Shown: piece after piece, positions 12,172-24,100 of the stretch | Layout of the letters: each line of letters starts with the position of its first letter | Numbering within the stretch: position 1 is the stretch's first letter | Source: Mactra quadrangularis | Taxonomy: Eukaryota; Mollusca; Bivalvia; Venerida; Mactridae | Length of the DNA: 64,000 bases | Reading direction: 5' to 3' | Assembly (NCBI GenBank): GCA_025267735.1 | Contig: CM046307.1 | Span: 36,261,231-36,325,230 of the forward strand | Program-made: the position numbers and the translations under genes | The notes under the pieces: model-generated | The model's input: only the letters and a program-made list of their open reading frames with translations | What the model was told of the DNA's origin: nothing | Database searches by the model: none

Positions 12172-15100
12172 CTGTAATAAAGTAAAATTTACTCATGTAA
12201 ATATGTTGTAAACCCATGGTAAAATCACAGGTTAATAATGAAAGCTGCTTATTACATAAAAATTCAATACTATGAAGATAAAAAAGCCCACCCGGCTAGC
12301 TCAGTTGATAGCATGCAAGTCTACTGAACAAGGGGTTGGGGGTTTGATTCCTAGGTGGGGCATACTGATCAATTGGGGTTAATGATTCCAAGGTGGGGGA
12401 ATGCTATCTTGGAGTTTGGTCTTAAAATAAATTCAACCTTCTACCACCATTTCTGAATCATGAAAAGCCAAGTTTTATCTAAATTAAGAATTAAAAATGA
12501 ATTCTAACAAGGAGTTGCTTTGAGACTTTTTGAACATGAAAACAGTACCACCAAACTTTATTCCATGCTAAAACTCTGCAAATGTTTGACATTTTCATTT
12601 AATGTTTACCTAGATGTCCTCAATATTGACCACCAGTAGTAAAATGTGTAACCTGACTAAAATAATTTTCTGTCATGGTGTCTGTATATACATTGTATAT
12701 AAAGTAAAATACCCTGAATAAACAACTTTCTAAAAACTTACTTTTTAGCTTTTCCTCTTGCTGTGTCAACATGGAACACACCTAAAGTACAAACAATCAT
12801 AATAAAAAAAAACATCAGATTACCAACATTTTAATAAATTTAGGTATGGAATATAGTTGTTAGAAAAAAGAGTATAAATCTGCCATTGCTAAAACTTTTG
12901 TCATACAGTCAACTCTCGTTATCTCGACTTAGTTGGGACCGTTGGAAAATAATCGAGATAACGAAAAGTCGAGACAACAAGATAAACGAAATTTTCTAAG
13001 GGAGGTAATTCCGATGTCTTCAATTGCAGTTTTACCTGTTCAGAGAGTGTAGTTTAGAATAATCGCTATGTTGCAGCTGTGAATAGGGTTTTACCATTAA
13101 CTTGTACTCTAAAGGTTTTGTGACACTTTTACCGCTGGCTAAGTTCCCTCTCGACAAGTTATAGAACAAAATCGCGTGTTTTCCGAAAATCTACTTTCGG
13201 TTTCTACTATTTCACTAACTGTATCTCGAAAAAACGACTAACCAGGCGTACATTATTCAGAATATTTGTAGCCAGTCAGATAAATTGTGTGTGTATATGT
13301 TTGACGTCATACACTATTTCGTACAACCACAGCACCGTCATCGTGTAAGTCGGCTTCTCTTTGATAATTTTGAGTAGTTGCTGATAATATCCAGTTGTGT
13401 GTGTGAAGAGTAGTTGACTATTACGTCACGAAAAAATATAGACTTGAAACACAAAAATGTCGGCATATCTTTTAAATGCGTGTCTTTCTATTATCGATCC
13501 ATAACAGTTGTAAACATCGTTTTTTCAACAGGTCTGTAGAGGGATTAATTTATTATGCAAAGAAGATGCCGTACATTTTTATCAACTTAAATGACGAAAT
13601 ATAATAATAAAAATAAACGAAAAATATTTGTTTCTTATTTTTATTGGACAAAATATTCATTAAACAAAATTAATGAGCACAAAAAAGTAACGAGTATCAC
13701 AGCGTTTTTTGTAATGAAGCACATGATTGTAAGCACGCATTTTGATATCTTTACACTCAATTTTGACATCTGTCAATTAACACTCGGCTTATTCAACGAT
13801 GGTTTCATTCATGTCAATTAGTTTGTATATTTAAATGACATGTTAATTCAATATTGACACGTTCTTTTAAACAGATTATCTATACTGTCGCTAATCGATA
13901 AACAATGGACGTGTGCTATTTTTCGCACCTCAACGGATCGCCGATAATATCTTTGTCTAGTCGACTTAAACATTATAATTTTATAGTAAAATAACACTTT
14001 GGGACTCAAATTTATAGTCGAGAGAGCGAAAATGTCGAGACAAAAAGATCGAGTAAAACATGATTTTTTCATATAGATAAAGAAGGAAAAAAATCGGGAC
14101 TTTTGATTTTCAATCGAGACAACGAAATGTCGACACAAGAGTAGTCGAGATAATGCGAATTGACTGTACTTTGATTGCCCATGGAAAATATTTGGGTGTC
14201 AGAACTGAAAAATAGTTGTCTGGGACAACTACTTATTTGAAATGCTTACAAAAAACATGTAGCTTTCCTGTATGAATATTTCATATTCTATCAGTCTAAC
14301 ATGCTTGTTAATCAAGTAAAACAAATTCAAGAATCAATAGGAATGGGTGGTAGCATGCCACAAGGTTACCAGGCATTGTGAGGAAGACTTCAAGTCAGAC
14401 TAGAGAGCTAGGCATCATATTGGTTAAATGAATAGTTTGATGCCTGAATAATTAGTGATAGGTTGGTCATAACTCAGTAAGGGCATATCAATAGCATTAG
14501 CTGGCTTCTAAAATAAAATTTAAGAAAACAAAAGCGCCAAAACATCATTTATGGGGAAGCGGCATAAGCCTTTTTCTTGGGGAAAATTAACACTGTTTTC
14601 AATTATTTGGGAAAAATGGACCCACTTCTTGATTGCCAGTAAAAAAGGAAATTAATTCATTAAATTATAGGTGTAAAAATATTGATGAGATAATCTAGTA
14701 AATTATTTGGTAAAAGAAACCACAAATTGATAAAAAAACAACTAATTGTTCCTTTGTAAGGCATCTTCTAGTGATGCTACATGCCAAATATCAAAGCTCT
14801 AACCTTGAAGTTTTTAAGAAGATCTTTTTACACTTCCTTATATAACTCTATGTAAATCTTGTGACCCTGGGGCAGGGCCAATTTTGACCCAGGGGCATAA
14901 TTTGAACAATCTATGTAAAGCACCTTCTAGTGATGCTACATGCCAAATTTAGTAACTGTAGACCTTATTGATTTTGACAAGAAGATTTTTTAAGCAATTG
15001 TTGACGACGGACAGACGCGCACACACACACATACACATTGGTCAGACCCCCACAATAGCTCCCCTTGAGCACTTTGTGCGCAAGGGAGATAAAAAGGGTG

Positions 15101-18100
15101 AACAAGGGGGTTAAAAATTCATTTGAGGAAGCAGCCTTTTTTAGCCTCCAGCAAGAATAATGTTTTGGCCCTGACAAGAAAATAATTGTTGTAATTGATA
15201 AAAATAATCTCCCTTGGAAACTAGAACATACTAACCATTGTTAACAGGATCTCTGACAGTATATCCTATATAAGGTTCACTTGGATCAAATAATAAAGAA
15301 TTATTGAAGGTCTCAGTCACTGATTCAACAAAATTATCATCTGAGGTAGGAAAGTTTGATTTATCTTGACTGTTGGCTGAAAATACACAGTAAATAAATA
15401 TCATATAATATTTATGAGCTACAGGCTAAGTTTAGCCTTTAGGCATCTAGAAAAAGACAAGACTTTTAGGATTCATTTATACAGAGAATCTACAAAATAA
15501 AATTGACAGTATATTTATGAAGAACAATGATTAAGTAAACTCTATCAATGCTGTCTTAGTATAAACCTAGACTCAGGACTGGTGAAAATTGATTTGGACT
15601 GATAAATAATAATAACAATGTATATCTTGTGTCCCACCAGCCACTTGATTATTAGGATAAATATTGCTAAATTTGACCTATTGCTGTAGTAAATAGCAAG
15701 TTGAATGATGAAATTTGCTGAGTGTGTTGACTACAAGACAGCAATTCTTGTCTACAACTCCCTAAACAACAGTGCTCTGGTTATTTAAATGGTAAATTTG
15801 TTCTTTGCAAAAACTCTTCATTAAATTCAAATTCTAATAAAATACTGTATGCCCAAAAACCTAAACTTGATTTCTTCAGAAAATCCTTAACATATTCAAA
15901 ACCAGTAACACAGCATGAAATTCCTCTGAACATTCAACTTAATTATTATAATTATCATAAACTAGCTCAGTTTTGAGAAATCATGTGAACGACAGTTGTT
16001 TATACCTGGTGAATGTGGATGGAAATTGCTAATATTTTGAGTTCAAGACTTCATGACTTCATTTATTGACTCCTATCATAATTACAATAATTATATAGTT
16101 GTACAGTACAACCTCTCTTGAACAACACCCTCTGGGAAGGACAAAAGTGTGTGGGTGTTAGTTGCTGCTCTGCAGAGGTTAAATTCAATTCAAATAACAC
16201 CATAGGAAGATATCGAAAGCAGTTGTGCAGCGGATTTACTTTGCAGAGAGCTGCTCTGCAGAGGTTATACTGTATTACATTGTTTATATAAAATCTTACC
16301 TATTTCCAGAACATGTCTCACAGATTCTTGTGGTAGTTTATTTATATGAAAATGCCAGGATGTAGATCCTGTACCAGTACACATGGTAACACCAGAACTT
16401 TTCTGTTTACATCCTGGTCCATCATCTACACTTAACTCATAATATGATACCCTAAATAGAAATAATAAAATATAAGACAACAATCACCATTATTTCATCT
16501 GATGGATGCAACAATGCTTGAACTTGATTTCTTTTCACATATTACATTTTGTAAATGATTTCTATGGTATATGTAATGTATGTAATTTTGATCATGTATT
16601 AACACATTTTGATCGTAATCATGTGAACTAACTCATTTTATGTAATTACTTATATACATTTATATATATATAACATGAAATTGTAATTGTACATGACAAG
16701 ATGTCAAAATGACATAAGTTGAATAAAAATATTCTATTCTATTCTATCAACAGTTAAAAGCAGAACATTTAATGATTTCTCATGACAGTTTCAAAATATT
16801 TTCTCTTTGCTCTGACATGATTTTTACTAAAAGCCATCTCATCATAAACGTTTTTATAAATTCTTTAACAACTCTAGATCTATTATTATAACCTACATTG
16901 ATCTATATTTATTTTATCATTAAATTATTTCTTAGACTTGTGATTGAAAAGAAATACCTTTGGACATTTCATAGACATGATTTTCATTATTGGGCATTAT
17001 TCTAGGATTAACCAGCATTGGCAACAGCACTTCACCCAATTTTAACGAAGACGTTTTTTTCCGAAAATTTTCTTTAATAAACATGAAAACGAACAATAGT
17101 GTTACAGTTTATCTCTATAAAAGCTTGTTATGTATGATATAATATTGTTTTTTACGTAATGTAATCGCTTTAACCAATTCGAAGTATTGTCATATATTTT
17201 CGCGACCCACGCTCGATTGCTATTTTATATGAAACTTCCTTCGCGATTGAAAGGCTTATTGTCTTTTTGTTTCCGTCTTTATTTAACAAACGATGCTACA
17301 ATTACCGCGATTTAATGTAGTTTAACTTGTTTTCGCGCACGTGCGGTTAACTAAATCCCCGATATCGTCGAACGTCTTATAATAAATTGACATGTTCTTT
17401 TTTCTTTTTAATAACATTATACTCTCTGACTTATGGTATATGCATATGCGAACGTCATCAAGCGTGTAAAACATAATTTGGCGACTGCATTATCGATTTT
17501 ATGACATCTTTTTTAATACTTTAGTCGGCGAGTTAATTTCCCAGCGTGTGACCGACAATTAAGTTTAATTAACATGTAATTGGCATGTAATCGCCGCAGG
17601 CGGTCTCAATTTTCACAACTCTTATCTGGATTAACAATGGACGGTTAATTAGTAACGTAACAATCAATAATTTATTTTTAATCGCTATGCTACTTCACAT
17701 TTGAAGTTTGTCCCCCGTTATTTAAATTGCGCTTTATTATCAGTTTGACTAATTGATGCTATGGTGTATGTTGCTTACAATCGCGGGAGAAGACGTGTGA
17801 AAACTTAAGTCAATAATATTTATTGAATTTATAAAGATTTATATATGGCAATATTATGTGTTATGTATCTTTTTTATTTTTTTAGAGCTACACATATGTT
17901 TATTAACATTATTACGACATTTTACAAGCTATTGATAGGTTGACGCAGATTTCGACCATCAATTTCGGATTTCGACCGCGTTTTTTTTCACAAAACGTAG
18001 TTTTTTCGGCCTCATCCGTATTGTAGAATTTCACTTCAAAATCCGTAGAAACTACGGCAAAATCGTAGTAGTAAACAGGTCTGCATCCTGAATAATGTAT

Positions 18101-21100
18101 TTACAAGCACTTAAATCAATTTAAATTGGTTCAAATCACATACAAAACTGACATTGTTGCATCCTTAGGGAAGAAACTTTATCCTACTCAGTATTGGGTG
18201 AAGCGAAAAGTAATCTAAGTAAAACTAACTTATTTACAATCAAGCCAAAATAAATTAGTATTAACTGAACTAAACAAATTAATTAGTGTTAAATAAACTA
18301 AACTAGACGTATCATTGAATGTAATTAAATACCCCCCCCCCCAACGGGTGTTTGTCAAGAAAATGGGAGCTGAGAAAATGAGCGGACAAGATTTTCATCT
18401 AAGGGCCACAACTTGGATAAAATCAATGAACCGTAACCAAAATGGGATATGCAGACAAGAAAAAGCTACTGACCAACAAACCAACCGAAATGCTGACTCC
18501 TATATACCCCCCAAATATTTTGGGGTGAGTATAATTAAACAGCAAGCATACCTAGATGAAAGACATTCACCAATAAACACCTCATTTAAAGCTCTAACAG
18601 GTAATACTCTAGTATGTGTATGTCCTCTAACATGTAATGGACGTGAACATAACTCATTTTCTGCTATATGTTCTACATATCTATGTTCTAAATATTTTAA
18701 TTGTTGATCTGATAATTCTATAGGATCATCATTGGCATGGTAACCAGACATTGTTATACGTATTCTCTGTCGCCATTTCCATCTGAAAAATATGTACAAA
18801 ATAAATTACATTTAAACCTGAGCTAGAAACTTTGTACTGGGTGCATTGATGCTAAACAAAACTCTTCCACTTATTACTACTGATAGTAAAGCTATCTGTT
18901 TATCTGGGAACACATATTTTTATTCAAATTTTGTACAGGACAGGAGCAAACTGAACAAGAAATGTTGTTCTGCTAATAAAACAACTAGAGTTCCAAAACA
19001 AATAATACATGAATACTTAACCTGAATAATAAAGTTATTTAAAGTTGACAAAACCAAGAGGATAAGAAATGGATGTAACTGTTTCATAATGTAAATTAGT
19101 CATTGAACCAAAATAGCCACCATAGGTTTTATGATCCTCTATAAATACATCAAGTTTAAAGAAGTCTTCAAACTTTGTCCCTTCCCTTACCATTGAAACA
19201 TGGGGTTCAATTCACATTAAAAGTGAGATGCCTATCAGATAAACTTTTGCCAAGTTTTATTTTTGAAAATAGAAAATGTTTGTTAAAGACTGACAAAACA
19301 GTTACATTCCTTGTATTTTCAAATAACAAAAGACTGAACATACATTCAGATTCATAAAAATGATGTTTACTTAGGGCTGGGACGAGTACTCAAGTACCCG
19401 GGTATCGGGTCGGGTAAGGCTACTACCCGGGTACAAAGTTATTACCCGGTACCTGTAAAATAAAACACTTCATACTTATTAGATTTGATTTTTCAGCAAT
19501 TAAAAAATCCGCCTCGATCAGAATTATTATGAAATGTTCATCTACCATATATCTCTATAGGCACTACTTAAAAAAAATATTGCCGACGACCAAGTATAAC
19601 AGTTACTAACCAACTAATATGAATCCAGCTTCTTGAATAATTTTGCTAAAGTGCTGGATTCGCATTTATGTCTTATTTCGTTGTAATGGCTAAAATATCA
19701 ACAATATATGTTCATATACGTCAATATACGTTCCCACTATCACTGATTGTTAAAGGTTAACACAGAAAAATGTTCGCATACGAGGACAACCTAATTAGAC
19801 GCATTTTCAATACTGGTCGAGGTACGGAATGCTCGGAACTACGTGTAGGTACATTCAGACATACTTCAGGCTTGGACTTAATAAACATAGGCGATGGAAA
19901 ACCAGATATTGGAAGGCTAGGTGGCAAGTAACCTGGATTTGTTATATCTATTCATAAACATAACTGCAACAGCAACACTCTGGTCAAGACTTGCTCTCTG
20001 CTTTGTGATTGTAAGCCCTGCGACGCTAAACACTCTTTTTGACAGGACATAAGTTGCTAGAATTACAAGACTCTCTCTTGCCAACAAAGACAACTTCGGA
20101 AACATTGTTCCTATTTTATAAGCAGTAACAAGTGCCAGTATGTAGGAGTAATAACTCTTTCATGATTTATAACAGCGAGTACCCGGGTACCCGCGGGTAA
20201 TACGGCCTCAGGTATCCGCGTACAAATTTTCTACCCGTCCCAGCCCTACTGGTTGAAGGGAAAAATTAAAAAAAAATATTACCTGAAATCGCCAGCGAGT
20301 AATTTTTTGAAAGCATCATCAAAATTAGCTGCTGAATATTTATCTTTTGAAAGACAAAGTTGACCTTCCGATCTAAAAGTAATAAAAAAGTCAAAAACAG
20401 AATTAGATGAAATGAAACAATGATCATAGAAGTTGTACATGTAAAACACAGACATATCTCTCTTTGATACATACAGGTATACTCGTACAGGTAAATGCTT
20501 TACTGAAATTCATTTAAAACAAACATAACAATATTATCTCATGCATAAAACAGAAATGCTAAGTTAAGAAATGAAACCATGAAGAAATAGATGCTTTTCT
20601 CTCTACCCCTCCCAAAATCTATAATGAACCCTTAACCTGTAATAGTGGAAAAGGTATATTGAAACATGCTTTACAGTAATGCTCCCATTTTCTATCTTTC
20701 TGCCGCTTATTTAAGTTTTAGAAAATTTACTACATTTGACAGTGTTCAATCTAGAATGGTCTGAGAGGGGGCCCGTTGGCCCATGGACTTCAAATTAGGG
20801 GGTCCAAGACGAAAATTGAGGGTAATGAATAAGATAACCAAAAAATAATCAAACTCTTACGCTCTTAATTGTTAATTTCTGTTGTTAACTGTATCATTGT
20901 GACAAATCGAGCAGGAAACCATGTTAAAATGTGAGCATGTTTTCCTTGCATAACCAATAAACTGCATGCATAGCACTAATAACCTATTGCTTTTTTTGTT
21001 CAAATACCGACTTCACAGTCATGCAAACAATCTGATCAAGATTTTTAGTCAGCAAGAGCCTCTTTATGGTCTGCAGATGACATGTGTCTGTCTAAAGTTA

Positions 21101-24100
21101 ATGTGCAGAAGTGTTTACAACCAGAAAGAGAAGGGATTATTTTTCCCATTGAATGCAAACAGAACAATGGCATGGACGGTTTTGACTCGAAATTTAACCA
21201 AAATTTTGTAGCGATTGTTGCATAACCTTTCTCATTGAAATTCACACCTTTTATGCATGTATTGGGGTTGAATGTGGTTTGATTCATATGAGGGTGGACC
21301 TGGCTATAAAATTTCATCTTGAACTTCATCACAATGACGACTAGATTTAGGTGTCTTCACTGAATGCCATAAAAATCAGATATAACCTTCATCTTGTCAA
21401 GATAAATCTATTTTTTAGAAACGAAGCTGGAGACTAGCTCCATAGCAACAGACGGGTTCACAAATTTAAACAATGGATTCCATAATAAAAGACATGAGAT
21501 AATGTGACGCAGTCTGCAGGTACCCATTTAATTTAGCTAAATGAGGGTAGAGAAACGGAATGGCGCAAAATAAACGAAAAGTTGTCAAATGCGCTGTATA
21601 GCCATATTTTCGGTGAGTGCCCCCGACGGGCCCAATAGACAATTAATATTGTGCCATTTGCATTCATCAAGGGTCAATGGTGCAATGGAACACTCTGGAT
21701 TGAACACAGCATATGACATCTATTCCTGGGCTACTTATATAGAATTTTGAAACCAGTCGTTAATTGGTAATTTTTTTTACTATTATTGATTGAATTGACA
21801 AAATCTATTGTACACATTATTACCTCTGTTAATATGATATGCAAAATTGATTATACCTCATTAAGGATAAAATCAGCTGATCAAGTAAAGATTGGAAGCC
21901 TTGAATTTCTAAACATATGTCAAACATGTGTATGGGCACTACCGTTAAGCTCAAGTTTATGGCCATGGTCTACACATAATGCATCCTTATGGTGTGGACA
22001 GACCCTAGTCAAATGACAAACAAACAATGCGTAGTGGATGGGCGCATTCGTGCAGAATGTTCCAGACAGAGAAAAAAACAATCAAATGAACAGGAACACC
22101 GTCTGGAACATGTTATTTATGCAGTTGATAGCCTTTCAAAATATTATTTTTAATTATAAACACACTTACAAATAGCATTTATATGGTAGAATTTAGCCTT
22201 TTTCTTGTCTATTTGGTCACTAAGGAACTACAGTAAATCTTGCGTAAGCGACCAGGTCCCCTAAGCGACCATTTGCGCTAAGCGACCACCCTGAGTTCCC
22301 ACCGACCATTATTACTATTTAAATCTTTGCCTTAAGCGACTATTGTCTAACGTGACCAGTGACCACTGATTTTGATCGAAACTGACTGACTTATTTGTGT
22401 TAACTGACCGGCTCAAATAAATCGAATTTGGCGAAAATCGTTAAAATCGGTAATCAGAAATATACACAGAGAGTATGTCGTCTCAATGTCTATCACCTAA
22501 AGTAGTATGTTAGGCTCTAAAAATCAACAAGAAAGATAATGTTGGAGCCACATTAAAGCCGGATTTTTCTGCATATGGGAACATTGAGAACAAGTTTACG
22601 TTGTTACAAAAGCAAGTCATTTGATAAATTGCTTATCAGAAGGTATACAAAGGGTGACAATGAATCTTGAAGGAAAAAATAGTTTCAGTAACTATATATA
22701 TGTCTTATTGTATCTAATCTGAGTATTTTGTTGGTATTTGACTAAGATGGCATAAGACATGAAAACTATCGATGAAAATAAAGCAAAACTAATGGTATAA
22801 AATTGGTAAGAGAATTTTGTTTAATAAAATCTTATATGGCAAAATTGTTGAAACAAAATGGCGGGAAAATATGACAGGAAAATGCCAGAATACTTGCTAC
22901 TGGAGAGATCAAAAACATGACTGGAAAATGCCAGTATACTTGCTATTGGAGAGATCCAACATACTGAAAACTTTACCATAAAAAATACAAAGGGAAATAA
23001 TCCATATTTAAGCCAGGTAGAGTTGCAATTACTGTCTAATTCTTTCAACAACTGGTGCATAATCATTGTATGAAATTTCATAAACATCTAACCATAAATG
23101 GCAGAGATATCCAACAATCTGAAAACTTTAACGCAAAATAATATAATAATAACAAAGGGAAATAATCCATCATTAGGCCAGGCAGAGTTGTGGTTACTGT
23201 CTAATTCTTTTCAACAGATGGTATGTAATAATTGTATGAAATTTCGTAAACATCAAACCATAATAGCAGAGATATCCATCAATTTGAAAACTTTCACGCA
23301 AAAAAAACAAAAGGAAATAATCTATTATTATGCCAGGTGGAGTAACTGTTACAGTGTAATTCTTTGCAACAGATAGTATGTAATTATTGGATGAAATTTC
23401 ATAACATCTAACCATAAATGGCAGAGATATCCAACAATTTGAAAACTTTAACGCAAAAATAACAAAGGGAAATAATCCATTATTAAGCCAGGTAGAGTTG
23501 CCATTACTGTCCAATTCTTTTCAAAAGATGGTATGTAATCATTAGCAAAATCAATGCATTGCGGACAGAAACTTTATTATTTCGTGTTAAGTTTTGCTAA
23601 TAAAATTATTGCTTGGGTTGGAAGAAACAATCATCCCCTCAGTGCCAGAACACATCTGGAAGAACAGCATAGTAACCAAGCTCGTGTTAAGCAACCGAGC
23701 TGCTAGCCGCAATGTTTTTTTGATTCAGGAACATGTTCTGCACAAGTTCCAGGCAGCCAATCAAACTCACACAGTATTACCTGTTTGGATCAGTATTTAT
23801 ACCAATGATGGGTTTATCTCTATTTAATATTTTAGAAGCAGCATCAAGGAATGTCCCATCTCCACCAGCTGTTATCACAACATCAGCCCAGTCTAATATA
23901 TCTTGTGTAAATTCTGGACGTTTTACTACTCTTGTTTCTATACCTTGATCACTAAAACAAACATGGTTCAAAATATACTTACATAATATACAATGATAAA
24001 ATGACTATAAAACAACAACAACAGGTACAGTTCTTAAAATATATTATATAGTCATCAACGCGTTTCGGTTGTCATCACCTTCATCAGGATAACAATAATA

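Noticed and set aside
18315..18799. Long open frames on both strands near 18.5 kb
   Set aside because: The minus frame is NADK2 exon 5 plus intron read-through, and the plus frame is its shadow joined to a repeat.
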